Shown: in pieces, positions 54,006-63,950 of the stretch
Layout of the letters: each line of letters opens with the position of its first letter
Numbering within the stretch: the first letter of the stretch is position 1
Source of the DNA: an uncultured Clostridia bacterium
GTDB lineage: Bacteria > Bacillota > Clostridia > Oscillospirales > Ruminococcaceae
Assembly: GCA_946498095.1 (NCBI GenBank)
Contig: CAMMMX010000007.1
Coordinates: 1-64,000, forward strand
Length of the DNA stretch: 64,000 nucleotides
Direction: 5' to 3'
Made by a program: the position numbers and the translations under genes
Notes under the pieces: model-generated
Seen by the model: only the letters and a program-made list of their open reading frames with translations
Databases searched by the model: none
What the model was told of the DNA's origin: nothing

Positions 54006-54037
54006 GGCGAAACGTTATGGAAAGGTGAATCAGTCCC

Positions 54038-55273
54038 ATGAGCCTGCGCAGAATTCTCTATATTGCAATTGTTGTCGTCTGTATTTGTTTTTACGTGATG
54101 TACAAGGATTATCTCTCCTTTCTCACTTTGGTTTTTGTTCTAGCGCTTCCCGTATGCCTGTTTATTCTGCTTGTTTTGGTGAAAAGAGGGGTGCGGGTTG
54201 ATTTGGCAAGCGCATTCACGTCTGTCAATAAAGGGGAGGAAGTTGCGATCGAGTTGCGCTTCGACAATCGTTGGATTTTACCGATATCGAGGGTGGAAGC
54301 GGATCTTACCTGTTTCAACCATTTTTCCGGACAGCAGGAAAAGAAAACATTTGTTTTGGCTGTAAGCGCTCGAAACCTTACCGTTGTACGTGCGGCGTTT
54401 TTTTCCGAATACTGTGGAAACCTGTTCGTACGATTGGATAAGGTGCGTTTTTATGATTACGGCGGCTTGTTTTGTTTGGGCACAAAGCCTCGAAAAGAGT
54501 TACAGATTGCAGTCATGCCGAAAATCTACCCCTTGGAAGCCGATTTGAAACCGGACATGGGCTCTGAAACAGACAGCGATTTGTATTCGTCCAGGAAAAG
54601 TGGGGACGACGTTTCAGAGGTGTTCGATATTCGCAGCTATCATGCGGGGGATAAGCTGCGCAGTATCCATTGGAAACTCTCAAGCAAGAGGGATGATCTG
54701 ATGGTCAAGGAATTTAGCCTTCCGCTGAGCACCAAAATCGTTATCGTGTTGGATATGGCGGTGGATAGCGTAAAGGATGTATCGGATTTTTCTCAGGTCA
54801 ATCAAAGGGTGGAGGTGCTGCTGGAAACTGCGATATCCATTTCTTACGCGTTGATTTCGCAGAAAATCCAGCATGTTTTTGAATGGTATCATTGGGAGGA
54901 ACAATTTTTTCACCAGGTAGATATCCAATCTCCGGAGGACCTGTTCGAAACCATGCGAAGTATTTTACGGATGAGGGCGTACCAGACCGACGCTTGTTTG
55001 CAATGTCATCATGCGTTACAACATCAAAAAACGGCGGCACACACATATTATATAACCGCGTGCCTTAACGATGAGATGTTTGGGCATTTGCCCTCCAAGC
55101 GGCGCAGCCAAGCTACATCGGTGCTATATGTCAGCAAGGAACAGATGTCAGCTCAAACAGAGGGATATCTCACCCGGTTGGAAGAAGAGCATTACCAGGT
55201 GGTACGTATGTGTGCGTCAAATTTTGAAGAGGTGCTCAGTACGGTTGATTTAGGGGGGGGAGTTCATGGCTAA
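54038..55273 (+). CDS. DUF58-domain membrane protein
   Basis: The 411-residue product has two N-terminal transmembrane segments (about residues 6-47) followed by a beta domain and the DUF58 signature RSYHAGDKLRSIHWKLSSKR near residue 200, which precedes a von-Willebrand-like region (IVIVLDMAVDSV). It is the usual MoxR partner. It overlaps the next gene by eight bases. The exact role is unknown, though such operons affect envelope stress and cell wall in some bacteria. Confidence 0.88.
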   Translation: MSLRRILYIAIVVVCICFYVMYKDYLSFLTLVFVLALPVCLFILLVLVKRGVRVDLASAFTSVNKGEEVAIELRFDNRWILPISRVEADLTCFNHFSGQQEKKTFVLAVSARNLTVVRAAFFSEYCGNLFVRLDKVRFYDYGGLFCLGTKPRKELQIAVMPKIYPLEADLKPDMGSETDSDLYSSRKSGDDVSEVFDIRSYHAGDKLRSIHWKLSSKRDDLMVKEFSLPLSTKIVIVLDMAVDSVKDVSDFSQVNQRVEVLLETAISISYALISQKIQHVFEWYHWEEQFFHQVDIQSPEDLFETMRSILRMRAYQTDACLQCHHALQHQKTAAHTYYITACLNDEMFGHLPSKRRSQATSVLYVSKEQMSAQTEGYLTRLEEEHYQVVRMCASNFEEVLSTVDLGGGVHG

Positions 55274-57791
55274 CAGGCAAGGCAGCGGCGTGGTTTTTAG
55301 CGATGTGGTTCAGATCAAGACGAAGCATAATCGTGAGGTACCCCAAATTGCCGAGCATATCATCCTGGTTCTGCTTGGCGTGCTGGGAGTAGCGTTTTCT
55401 TTTATCAGCTTTTTTTCGTTTGCCTATTCCGGTGTGGTAGTTACTTTGGGAGCTGTGTTTTTTTCTATCGTATTTGTCATGATTTTTCATTACCTTCCCT
55501 CTGTCAAGCTGCCGTTGGGAATCCTGGCAGGCTGTTATGCGGTTCTTTGTATCCTGTTTATCTCGCCTCTAAGAAAAGGATTCTATTTTATTGCCAACGG
55601 CGTTATTAGTGGGATCAACCAGGAAATGCAGTATAACATTGGAACCTACGATATACCGGTGGATTTGCAAAACCTTGCCGGATTTTATACTACGTTATTT
55701 TTTATATTTGCATTATTCCTCATTGCAGGGTTGGTATCATTTTTTGTTGTACAGCGCACGAGCTTTATCGCGTTATTGTTAGTGACGGCGCCGCTCGTCA
55801 TCGTAGGCTTGCTTTTTGGCATTGTACCCAATTACTTTGCTTTTATCATGTTGGTCGCCTGCTGGACCGGCACCTTTGCTATGCGGTTGTCCGATCTGCG
55901 TCACGTAGCGCGGACGGTCAAGGCAGCCCATAAGAGCGATTTTGCCGGAGTAGAAGGAAAGCGGGATCAGTATATTCTTTCCAATAGCCGCTTTAAAGAG
56001 GAAACGAAAACCGTCGCGGGACTGATCCTAATCGTTTTTACGGTGGCGATTTTTTTCCTGACGATAGTTTTGGTTCCAAAGTCGAATTATCAGAGGCCAC
56101 AAGCCGTCGACGATTTACGTACCATGCTGCGTACCATGCAGTTCGATTTTGGTGAAGGTGACAATTTACGTGCGATGGGAGGAATCAACGGTGGTAAGTT
56201 GGGACAAACCGATGAGCTGAAGTTCAACGGTGTCCCAGTGATGGAAGTGGAAATGGACCATTTTGAACCGATGTTTCTGCGCGCCTATGTTGGTGCAGAA
56301 TACACTGGAAAGAGCTGGGAGGATCTTCCTCAGGATATTTTTCGGCCCTACCAGCACTTATTTGCAGAGCTTATCAGAGAAAACGTCAGTCCGCTATTTA
56401 TCACACCGATATACGCCCAGTTGTATCATGATGCAAAACTTAACGATACCTATCAATTTGCAGTTTACAAAAATCATATTCAGCTGCAAAGCCTGCTGCC
56501 GTCTTCCGAATTCGTTTTTTCGCCCTACGGCGCGATGCTATTGCCACAGGACGCCGACGGTCGGGGGGTAGGCTATGAAAAGGATTTGTATATCCGTCCG
56601 TCGGGAAACACTGTACCGGTGCGGTATGACTATCATGTCTGTACGATGAATTCCATACAGGCGGATATCGTCGCCGCAACCTGCGAGGGGATGAGCAGCC
56701 AATGGGAGCAATACAGCCAATGGGAGCAGCAGTACAGTGCGTATGTCCATGAGGTATATACCCGCCTGCCCAAGGGTCTCAATGAGATCAAGGCATTGAG
56801 CGACGAGCTGTACCGAGAGGCTGGAACACCGAGCAATTATATTGAGGTGGTCAGGCAATATTTGAAAGAAAATACTACGTATACCCTTAAGCCGGGCAAA
56901 CTGCCACGTGGGAAGGATTTCGTCGATTATTTTCTTACGGAAAATAAACAGGGGTATTGTACCCATTATGCTTCTGCGGCAGCAGTACTGCTTCGTGCGC
57001 AGGGGATTCCTGCCAGATATGTCGAGGGCTATGTAATAACCCAATCCGATCAGCCTGCTGTAGAGGGCGGAGTGATAACATTAAAGGATACCAACTCTCA
57101 TGCATGGGTAGAGGTGTATGATGAGCATTATGGCTGGCGCGCTCTGGAAATGACGCCGGGATACAGTTCCAGTCAGATTTATTTGCCAGGGATTACAGAT
57201 AAAAATACGGGAGGGGGTACCGGTTCGACAGTGACACCACCCAGTGAGGTCGACAATCCCGGCAGCACACGGCCGACGCCGGATGACAGTCATGAACAGA
57301 CGGAGCAGGAAGGAATTCAATGGGAGCCGGAAGAAGAAAAAGCCAGCGGATTCTCCTTTCTGCAGGCAATGACAGCGCCGCTTGTCGCTGTATTCCTAGT
57401 ATTATTTGCTTTTGCTGCGGTGCTGCTGCGGCGAGTTGTCATTTTGAAGAGACGGGAACAAACATTTGTACAGGCACGACAGCAGGGAAACGTCGAACCG
57501 GTATACAATTATCTGATGGAAGTGTTCACTTTTTTGCATAAGCCCCTTCAGCCTGGTATGACGTATCTTGCGTATGCAAAATCTGTTGAAGAGGAATTTT
57601 TGAGTATCAGGCGCAATGAATTTGTCGAATTGATGGAGATTGTACTCAAAGGGTCGTTTAGTCCGCATCCTGTCACTCGTGGTGAAATGGACGCGCTTCT
57701 CAGCTTTACCGAAAAACAAGTTGCTGTCCAATATTCCATGTTGACGCCTTATGACAAGTTCCTGTTCCGCTTTGTACGGTGTTTAATATAA
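55266..57791 (+). CDS. Transglutaminase-like membrane protein (TgpA-like)
   Basis: The 841-residue product has a block of transmembrane helices at the N-terminus (about residues 25-260), an outside part, and a transglutaminase core: the catalytic Cys in NKQGYCTHYASAAAVLLRA near residue 563, and His in TNSHAWVEVYDEHYGWRALE near 613. A Thr/Pro-rich linker and one more transmembrane helix (about 702-724) lead to a short cytoplasmic domain. It is the third gene of the MoxR-DUF58-TgpA operon and may cleave or cross-link envelope proteins. Confidence 0.88.
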   Translation: MANRQGSGVVFSDVVQIKTKHNREVPQIAEHIILVLLGVLGVAFSFISFFSFAYSGVVVTLGAVFFSIVFVMIFHYLPSVKLPLGILAGCYAVLCILFISPLRKGFYFIANGVISGINQEMQYNIGTYDIPVDLQNLAGFYTTLFFIFALFLIAGLVSFFVVQRTSFIALLLVTAPLVIVGLLFGIVPNYFAFIMLVACWTGTFAMRLSDLRHVARTVKAAHKSDFAGVEGKRDQYILSNSRFKEETKTVAGLILIVFTVAIFFLTIVLVPKSNYQRPQAVDDLRTMLRTMQFDFGEGDNLRAMGGINGGKLGQTDELKFNGVPVMEVEMDHFEPMFLRAYVGAEYTGKSWEDLPQDIFRPYQHLFAELIRENVSPLFITPIYAQLYHDAKLNDTYQFAVYKNHIQLQSLLPSSEFVFSPYGAMLLPQDADGRGVGYEKDLYIRPSGNTVPVRYDYHVCTMNSIQADIVAATCEGMSSQWEQYSQWEQQYSAYVHEVYTRLPKGLNEIKALSDELYREAGTPSNYIEVVRQYLKENTTYTLKPGKLPRGKDFVDYFLTENKQGYCTHYASAAAVLLRAQGIPARYVEGYVITQSDQPAVEGGVITLKDTNSHAWVEVYDEHYGWRALEMTPGYSSSQIYLPGITDKNTGGGTGSTVTPPSEVDNPGSTRPTPDDSHEQTEQEGIQWEPEEEKASGFSFLQAMTAPLVAVFLVLFAFAAVLLRRVVILKRREQTFVQARQQGNVEPVYNYLMEVFTFLHKPLQPGMTYLAYAKSVEEEFLSIRRNEFVELMEIVLKGSFSPHPVTRGEMDALLSFTEKQVAVQYSMLTPYDKFLFRFVRCLI

Positions 57792-57869
57792 TTTGACCCA
57801 GGAAAGAAGGAAATTCGGGGACAGAACGGCGTGAATAGAAGAGATCTTGACACAAAGAAAACATAGTAA

Positions 57870-57907
57870 GAGCTGGCTCCTGTCATTTACAGGAGCCAGC
57901 TCTTTAT
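57870..57907 (+). terminator. Terminator of the MoxR operon
   Basis: GAGCTGGCTCCTGT pairs with ACAGGAGCCAGCTC, followed by TTTAT. The remaining about 215 bases to the next gene show nothing recognisable. Confidence 0.85.
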
Positions 57908-58121
57908 AGTCAAAACAAACCGACGCAAAGGAAGATACCATTCTTGTCGATTGGCAAAAAGCCTTGCTGTTTGAAAAAAATACGTGAGGGAACAAAGCTC
58001 CTTTTGGGCAGGGGAATATTTCTCATATCAGGAACTTATGTAAGTAGTAAAAACGTTCTCCATCTCGATGGGATTGCCCGTAAATGGCAGTCATAATCGG
58101 ATTGACTGAAGAGATCTATGT

Positions 58122-58712
58122 TTATGGTATCCGTTTCAGAAGTTCTTCGAAATGATAAACCATATCTCCTGCATATGATTCGTTTCTGCTGTTCATCATA
58201 ATCGGCTTCATGCCCACCTTTTTTGCTGCCTCTAAATTCTCCGCCCTGTCATCGATATACAAACAATCTTCTGCTGGAACGGCTAATTTGTCGATGGTAA
58301 GACGGTAAATACGTTCATCAGGTTTTTGTATTCTCAAGTCTCCACTGATACTAATGACATCAAAGTATTGATTCAAATTAAATTTTTCACGGAGATACTG
58401 ACTCCATCGACTGGAATCGTTCGATAGGATAGCTAGTTTATATCGCATCCGAACGGATTGAATAAAATCTAAAAAACCATCATTCAATTCGATTGTATCC
58501 AAATATTCCTTTTCAATTTTTTCTAAATCCCCTTGAAAGCCGATCTCTGACCATACCTCAGGAGAAGTTAGTTCTCCTATATCAGCCTTAAGCCATGGTA
58601 TACATATTTCTTCTGGATTTAAGTGAGGAAACGTTTGCTGGACATATGGAACAAAATCGTCTCCTGTTTGTTTTACGATGACACCATACATATCCAATAC
58701 GATAGCCTTCAT
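58122..58712 (-). CDS. HAD-superfamily hydrolase
   Basis: The 196-residue product has motif I as VLDMYGVIV, motif II in AILSNDSS, the Lys of motif III in RIQKPDERIY, and motif IV in YIDDRAENLEAA. The small helical cap makes it subfamily IA-like. Its codon use is markedly AT-richer than surrounding genes, similar to the histidine phosphatase at 17698, so recent acquisition is possible. The substrate is unknown. Confidence 0.82.
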   Translation of the reverse strand: MKAIVLDMYGVIVKQTGDDFVPYVQQTFPHLNPEEICIPWLKADIGELTSPEVWSEIGFQGDLEKIEKEYLDTIELNDGFLDFIQSVRMRYKLAILSNDSSRWSQYLREKFNLNQYFDVISISGDLRIQKPDERIYRLTIDKLAVPAEDCLYIDDRAENLEAAKKVGMKPIMMNSRNESYAGDMVYHFEELLKRIP

Positions 58713-58739
58713 GCTGCCTGCTTCCTTTCTTGATAGCTT

Positions 58740-58877
58740 CTGAAAAACGGACCAGTTTTAAAGTATGCTCTCGCATACGGCAATCCCGTAGGCGAACTTC
58801 TCTATGAGTCCCTGACCAAAGGTCCCTCCCATTATTTAGCCCTTATGAACTGCGCGAGCAAAGTCAAACTTGGCTGA
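58740..58877 (+). pseudogene. Possible C-terminal gene remnant
   Basis: The frame reads LLKNGPVLKYALAYGNPVGE, then LLYESLTKGPSHYLALMNCA, ending SKVKLG and TGA at 58875, without a start codon. The composition looks like protein rather than chance. No upstream part is present because another gene occupies that stretch on the other strand. I do not recognise the family. Confidence 0.3.
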
Positions 58878-58904
58878 AATTTACTTTTCAATAAAGTGCA
58901 GTTA

Positions 58905-59315
58905 CTATTCTGTATCGGATGCAGGAAGCAAATCAGCGAGAGTACGGTGGTCCACAACCTGCTCGACGGCCTCCTTTATCTCTTTCCAAATAGGGAGGGC
59001 AGCACAGGAACCGCTGCGTTCGCAGGCGATGTCGTCGGCACACTCAACAGGCGCAAGTGGTACTTCAACACTACGCAGGATATCACCCACGGAAATGTCC
59101 TGAGGGGAGCGGGATAGGGAATAACCGCCGTGGGCACCGCGGACACTGCTGATGAGACCGGCACGGTTGAGTTGCTGGATAATCTGTTCGAGGTATTTTT
59201 CTGAGATATCCTGCCGGCGAGCAATTTCTTTCAGCGCTACCGGTTGTCCACCGTAGCAACCGGCGAGGTCTAACATCAGCCGCAGGCCGTATCTTCCTTT
59301 TGTTGTGATTTTCAT
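58905..59315 (-). CDS. Rrf2-family regulator, IscR-like
   Basis: The 136-residue product has the Rrf2 winged HTH (MKITTKGRYGLRLMLDLAG, then IARRQDISEKYLEQIIQQL and SVRGAHGGYSLSR). Near residue 92 three cysteines with C-x5-C-x5-C spacing (ECADDIACERSGSC) match the [2Fe-2S] ligands of IscR, so it probably senses iron-sulfur status. The Met chosen as start matches the family N-terminus; the frame is open 58 codons further. No isc/suf genes are visible in the window. Confidence 0.88.
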   Translation of the reverse strand: MKITTKGRYGLRLMLDLAGCYGGQPVALKEIARRQDISEKYLEQIIQQLNRAGLISSVRGAHGGYSLSRSPQDISVGDILRSVEVPLAPVECADDIACERSGSCAALPIWKEIKEAVEQVVDHRTLADLLPASDTE

Positions 59316-59465
59316 GGTGAGACAGTTCCTTTCTGTGATTAAGGGGATGGCTCCTTTCCGGCGGCAACCGTCCGATTCAGGATACCGCGAAAGAGAGGAC
59401 AGGACGTTGAAGAAAAATATTCCCGAGCCCTGCCTGTACCGCGCGAATTGCTCAATTATGATATT

Positions 59466-59494
59466 ATTATAACACACCCATAAAAACATATCAA
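59466..59494 (-). promoter_or_regulatory. Promoter of the Rrf2 regulator
   Basis: On the minus strand TTGATA and TATAAT are separated by 17 bases; about 150 nt of leader precede the start codon. Confidence 0.7.
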
Positions 59495-59528
59495 TATACT
59501 AGGATTTCATGTAAAGAAAAATTTAGGC

Positions 59529-59557
59529 TTGCTTTTTGGAGACGGATATGGTATGAT
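59529..59557 (+). promoter_or_regulatory. Promoter of rpmE
   Basis: TTGCTT and TATGAT are separated by 17 bases. Confidence 0.6.
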
Positions 59558-59643
59558 AATATATCGAGAGTAGGCATGTGTAGTCTGCGGCATGTGGGCT
59601 TAGACGGCGAAGCATGCAAAATGCCCTGAAAGAGGTGACAATG

Positions 59644-59850
59644 ATGAAGGAAGGAATTCATCCGAAGTACGTTAAAACGACCATTACCTGTGCTTGCGGC
59701 GAGGTAATCGAGACATCTTCTACCAAGGAAAATATCCGTGTTGAGATTTGCTCGAAATGCCATCCGTTCTTTACCGGTAAGCAAAAGCTCGTCGATACAG
59801 GCGGACGTGTGGACAGATTTAAGAAGCGTTTTAATCTGGCTGACAAATAA
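59644..59850 (+). CDS. rpmE: 50S ribosomal protein L31, zinc-binding type
   Basis: The 68-residue product starts [20 protein letters not shown] and contains a second pair, [10 protein letters not shown], giving the four Cys of the zinc-binding L31 (type A). RVDRFKKRF near the end is also typical. A GAGGTG site is six bases before this ATG; an adjacent ATG at 59641 is possible. A terminator follows directly. Confidence 0.95.
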   Translation: MKEGIHPKYVKTTITCACGEVIETSSTKENIRVEICSKCHPFFTGKQKLVDTGGRVDRFKKRFNLADK

Positions 59851-59868
59851 ATCCATTCTATTTGATTG

Positions 59869-59900
59869 GAAAAGCCCTCGGCGTCTGCCGTGGGCTTTTA
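59869..59900. terminator. Terminator after rpmE
   Basis: AAAAGCCC and GGGCTTTT pair with an inner CGGCG/TGCCG stem, flanked by A and T runs; it can work in both directions. Confidence 0.75.
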
Positions 59901-60245
59901 TTTTATCTGGATTGTTTCTTGCGGCAGCCCAAACAGGGTACGTTCTGAGAGAATCGATGAAAACAGAAAACGAGTGTATGTCTTAGAAATGGGGTTTGTC
60001 TTGCTGGGTATAACGGCATGGAGAGGAACATCCAGATGCGCTGCGACACAGAGCATGGAGGATGAAAGTATATTATCATAATAAGCAAATGTCAGTACTC
60101 TGGCAGCGTACAACGCATGATATTTTAGCCCTGTCCCGTAACGGATGGAATTGATTGCGTGCCACAGAGACGGTCGATAGTTGTGCGGTATCCGCAGCAA
60201 ACGGATGCCCCCGAATAGATGACCCGATTCATCTTTTGTCACCAT
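59898..60245 (-). CDS. Hypothetical protein convergent with rpmE
   Basis: The 115-residue frame has protein-like composition and ends at the rpmE terminator. Its ribosome binding site (CTGGAAA) is poor and I know no family for it. It is the only candidate gene in the about 470 bases between rpmE and the YigZ-family gene. It may be real or a decayed gene. Confidence 0.3.
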   Translation of the reverse strand: MVTKDESGHLFGGIRLLRIPHNYRPSLWHAINSIRYGTGLKYHALYAARVLTFAYYDNILSSSMLCVAAHLDVPLHAVIPSKTNPISKTYTRFLFSSILSERTLFGLPQETIQIK

Positions 60246-60319
60246 TTCCAGTCTGTCTGGCTAACTGCTGTGATAAACCGTAAATAATGATTGTTTATAT
60301 ATTTGGGGAGGGATACAAA

Positions 60320-60946
60320 ATGTCGCAGATGCCGTATCAAACTGTCGCACAGATGTGCAGCGTGAGCTTCACAGAAAAAAGATCTGAGTTCATAGGCTAT
60401 CTGGCGCCGGCCCAGACTTCTGAAGAGGCCGTGGACTTTATCGCTCGTATCCGACAGCAGCATTGGGACGCGACACATAACGTTTATGCGTATATTCTGC
60501 GGGACGGCGGACAGATGCGCTATTCGGACGACGGGGAACCGTCCGGGACGGCTGGGGTGCCAGTGCTGGAGGTATTGCAAAAACGGGGGTTGCAGGATGT
60601 TTGTGCGGTGGTGACACGCTATTTCGGCGGGATTCTTCTCGGTGCGGGCGGGCTGATACGTGCGTATGCGCATACAGCGTCTCTGGCTGTGGATGCTGCA
60701 CAAATCCTTCATATCGCTCCTTGTACGCAGTTGGTTCTGGAAACGGATTATGCACAGTATGGCAAAATTAATTATTTACTGCCTCAGTATAGCGTCCGGT
60801 TATTGGATTCGGATTTCGGCGTCCTAGTGCGTCTGACGTTGTTGCTACCTTCTGATCGAACCCAAGCGTTTGAAAAAGCGCTGACGGATCTCACGAATGG
60901 AACAGTTCGCGTTGTACAGATCGAACAAAAGATGGATTTCATATAA
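60320..60946 (+). CDS. YigZ/IMPACT-family protein
   Basis: The 208-residue product has the UPF0029 N-terminal domain (KRSEFIGYLAPAQT, YSDDGEPSGTAGVPVLEVL, VTRYFGGILLGAGGLIRAY) and a ferredoxin-like C-terminal domain. The family is widespread and may interact with translation, but its bacterial role is not settled. GGGGAGGG lies eight bases before this ATG; an earlier in-frame start at 60287 is not needed. Confidence 0.88.
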   Translation: MSQMPYQTVAQMCSVSFTEKRSEFIGYLAPAQTSEEAVDFIARIRQQHWDATHNVYAYILRDGGQMRYSDDGEPSGTAGVPVLEVLQKRGLQDVCAVVTRYFGGILLGAGGLIRAYAHTASLAVDAAQILHIAPCTQLVLETDYAQYGKINYLLPQYSVRLLDSDFGVLVRLTLLLPSDRTQAFEKALTDLTNGTVRVVQIEQKMDFI

Positions 60947-61089
60947 TCAAAAAATATGCAATCAGATGAATTTTTGGCTAAAATTCGTTTTTTTGCAGGA
61001 ATATCAGCTTTTTTTGCGTATATACATGATGAAAAGCTTTCTTTATCAGTAAACAGTACATAGCGAGTACGGGATAGGAGGGCGGAGGG

Positions 61090-62100
61090 ATGACAGTCAG
61101 AGAACAAAGTGAAATGCTTGAACTGAGCATGCTCAGCCAATATGCATGCCCGTCGATACGGACACGGGGCAGAAGGGTACCCGAGAAGAGATGCGATATC
61201 CGTATGGATTTCCAGCGAGATCGGGATCGTATTTTGCACTGTAACGCCTTCCGCCGTCTGAAGCACAAGACGCAGGTCTTTTTAGCGCCGATGGGGGATC
61301 ATTATCGTACGCGATTGACGCATACGTTGGAGGTGGCCCAAATCGCCCGTACCATCGCGCGAGGCCTACGTTTGAACGAGGATCTGACAGAAGCCATCGC
61401 ACTGGGGCACGATCTGGGGCATACCCCTTTCGGACATTCCGGTGAGTACGTGCTTAATGAGTTGTGTCCACATGGTTTCCGCCACTATCTGCAGAGTATC
61501 CGTGTGGTCGACTATATCGAAGACGGCGGACGTGGATTAAATCTGACTTATGAGGTCCGAAACGGGATCGCTTGCCATACCAAGGGAAAGGCGGCTACGT
61601 TGGAGGGACGAGTTGTCAAACTGTCTGACAAGGTGGCATATATTAATCACGACATTGAAGACGCGATCCGGGCGGGAATCCTGCAGGAGCGGGAACTGCC
61701 TTTTAATTGCCTGCATATCTTGGGACGTTCCAAGTCCCAACGGATTACAACGATTATCCGTTCGGTCATAGAGCATAGTACTGACCAACCGGACATACAA
61801 ATGGCGGACGATGTCGCACAGGCACACGGAATCCTGCGGAATTTTATGTTCGAGCAGGTTTACACCAATCCGCTCGCCAAAACGCAAGAGACAAAGGCGA
61901 AGAACCTTGTACGGTTTCTGTATGAATACTTCTTGCAGCATCCGGATAAGCTGCCGGAGCTTTATCAGGAGATCGCGCGGGACCATTCCCTGGAGCGGGG
62001 CGTATGCGACTATATTGCTGGTATGAGCGACAGTTATGCGGTGATGCTGTTCCAGGAACTTTTTGTTCCTCGCCATTGGGATAGTCCCGCTTACTCATAG
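61090..62100 (+). CDS. dgt: Deoxyguanosinetriphosphate triphosphohydrolase-like HD protein
   Basis: The 336-residue product is an HD-domain dNTPase. FRDR-like DFQRDRDRILHCNAFRRL, KHKTQVF, RTRLTHTLEVAQIAR with the first His, and LGHDLGHTPFGHSGE with the HD pair are present; VVKLSDKVAYINHDIEDA follows. It hydrolyses dGTP or other dNTPs to the nucleoside and triphosphate. It directly precedes dnaG, a common arrangement in Clostridia. A strong AGGAGGGCGGAGGG site precedes the ATG. Confidence 0.92.
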   Translation: MTVREQSEMLELSMLSQYACPSIRTRGRRVPEKRCDIRMDFQRDRDRILHCNAFRRLKHKTQVFLAPMGDHYRTRLTHTLEVAQIARTIARGLRLNEDLTEAIALGHDLGHTPFGHSGEYVLNELCPHGFRHYLQSIRVVDYIEDGGRGLNLTYEVRNGIACHTKGKAATLEGRVVKLSDKVAYINHDIEDAIRAGILQERELPFNCLHILGRSKSQRITTIIRSVIEHSTDQPDIQMADDVAQAHGILRNFMFEQVYTNPLAKTQETKAKNLVRFLYEYFLQHPDKLPELYQEIARDHSLERGVCDYIAGMSDSYAVMLFQELFVPRHWDSPAYS

Positions 62101-62192
62101 GCAAGGCGGATTTTACCCCTCCGGTGCTTGCAAGCACGGTAGACGGGTATCACCCGCTGCTCGTTTCATGAAGATAGAAAGGAGTTGTGTTC

Positions 62193-63950
62193 ATGGCGAT
62201 CAGCCAGGATTTTATTCAACAGCTGAAATCGCGGCATGACATCGTCAGTATCATCTCCTCATATGTTAATTTAAAGCGTCATGGGCGTGGTCATACCGGG
62301 CTGTGTCCCTTCCATTCAGAAAAGACGCCTTCCTTTACTGTCTATCCAGATACGCAGTCGTTTTATTGTTTCGGCTGCGGCGCCGGCGGCGACGTCATTA
62401 CCTTTGTCAGACAGATCGAGAATCTGGATTACGTGGAGGCTGTCAAATTTTTGGCGGACAAGGCTGGGCTCCCCATGCCAGAGGACGGCTACGACGATAG
62501 TGCGGCACGTCTGCGCACGCGAATCTTGGAACTCAACCGGGAGGCAGCGCGTTTTTTTCATCAGACGCTTTTGTCCGCCGACGGCGCGAGGGGACGAAGT
62601 TACCTGGTACAGCGTGGGCTGTCCCCTAAAATCATAACGAAGTACGGTCTCGGCTACGCGCCTGACCGCTGGAACGACCTGATGTATCATCTGCAGGGTA
62701 AGGGCTTTTCCAGAGACGAGATGGAAAAGGCGGCGGTTATCGTTCGAAGGGCGAAGTCCGCTTATGATAAGTTCCGCGACAGGGTGATGTTTCCCATCAT
62801 TGATATTCGCGGAAACGTAGTCGCTTTCGGCGGGAGACGTTTGGGCGAACAGGGGCCGAAATACATGAATTCGGATGATACACCAGTGTTCAAGAAAAGC
62901 CGGAACCTGTTTTCCCTTAATTTTGCGAAAAATGTAAAGGAGCGCCGTTTGATTCTTGCCGAAGGATATATGGATGTCATATCCATTTTCCAAGGCGGTT
63001 TTGAGAATGTCGTCGCAACGCTAGGGACGGCACTGACTGGCGAGCAGGCACGGCTGATTTCACAGTATGCGGATGAAGTAGTGATTGCATACGACTCCGA
63101 TCAAGCTGGGCAGGCCGCGACGCGAAGGGCGATTGGACTGCTGGGAGAGGTAGGGGTCAAGACTAGAATTCTGCGGATGGAGGGTGCGAAGGATCCGGAT
63201 GAATTTATCAAGAAATTCGGCGCGACCCGCTTTAAACTGTTGCTGGACGGTTCCAGTAATGCGACGGACTTCATGCTGTCCAAAGCGCGTGAAGCTGTGG
63301 ATATGGATACGCAGGACGGTAAGGTGGATTTTCTCAAAAAAGCGGTTCAGGTCCTGGCAGATTTGTCAAATCCATTGGAACGAGAGGTTTACATGGCGCA
63401 GATAGCGCAGGAGTTATCGATCTCTAAGGATGTGATGAGCCTGCAAGTAGGTAACGTCTTGAAAAGCCGGCGCAAAAAGGAGGCGGCAAAGGAGTGGGAA
63501 AGTATCGCCACGAATCAAAAGGCGTATGCAGACAAAATTAACCCGCAGTCCGCCCAATATCCACGTGAGGCACGTGCGGAGGAGGGCATCATTGCCTATC
63601 TGTTCAAGAATCCGGATGCACTAGCATGGGTGGAGGAGCAGAATATTCAGGATCTGTTCGTCACTGATTTTAACCGTAGTGTCTATGACGCGATATGTAT
63701 GCTTTTGCATGCAGGTGCGGACTTAAGTCTGTCTGCGCTTTCGTCATCTTTTACGCCGGTACAGATGGGACGGATCAGTGGTATTCTTGCCAAAAGCAGT
63801 GAGACTGTGAATGAGCCGCAGCAGCTGGCTGATTATATAGACGTGCTTCGTCAGCATAAAGATAAATGGAATGCGGACGATATTAAACATAGCTCAGTAG
63901 ACGATTTACGTAGGCTGCAAAACCAAATAAAGAGTCAAAAGTTTAAATAA
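62193..63950 (+). CDS. dnaG: DNA primase
   Basis: The 585-residue primase makes RNA primers for replication. The N-terminal zinc finger CPFHSEKTPSFTVYP...FYCFGCGAGGD (CHC2) is followed by the catalytic core, the Toprim motif AEGYMDVIS and DSDQAGQAA, and a C-terminal helicase-binding domain. AAAGGAG lies eight bases before this ATG; a GTG two codons upstream is less likely. In Firmicutes it is usually followed by rpoD, which would lie just beyond the window. Confidence 0.97.
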   Translation: MAISQDFIQQLKSRHDIVSIISSYVNLKRHGRGHTGLCPFHSEKTPSFTVYPDTQSFYCFGCGAGGDVITFVRQIENLDYVEAVKFLADKAGLPMPEDGYDDSAARLRTRILELNREAARFFHQTLLSADGARGRSYLVQRGLSPKIITKYGLGYAPDRWNDLMYHLQGKGFSRDEMEKAAVIVRRAKSAYDKFRDRVMFPIIDIRGNVVAFGGRRLGEQGPKYMNSDDTPVFKKSRNLFSLNFAKNVKERRLILAEGYMDVISIFQGGFENVVATLGTALTGEQARLISQYADEVVIAYDSDQAGQAATRRAIGLLGEVGVKTRILRMEGAKDPDEFIKKFGATRFKLLLDGSSNATDFMLSKAREAVDMDTQDGKVDFLKKAVQVLADLSNPLEREVYMAQIAQELSISKDVMSLQVGNVLKSRRKKEAAKEWESIATNQKAYADKINPQSAQYPREARAEEGIIAYLFKNPDALAWVEEQNIQDLFVTDFNRSVYDAICMLLHAGADLSLSALSSSFTPVQMGRISGILAKSSETVNEPQQLADYIDVLRQHKDKWNADDIKHSSVDDLRRLQNQIKSQKFK

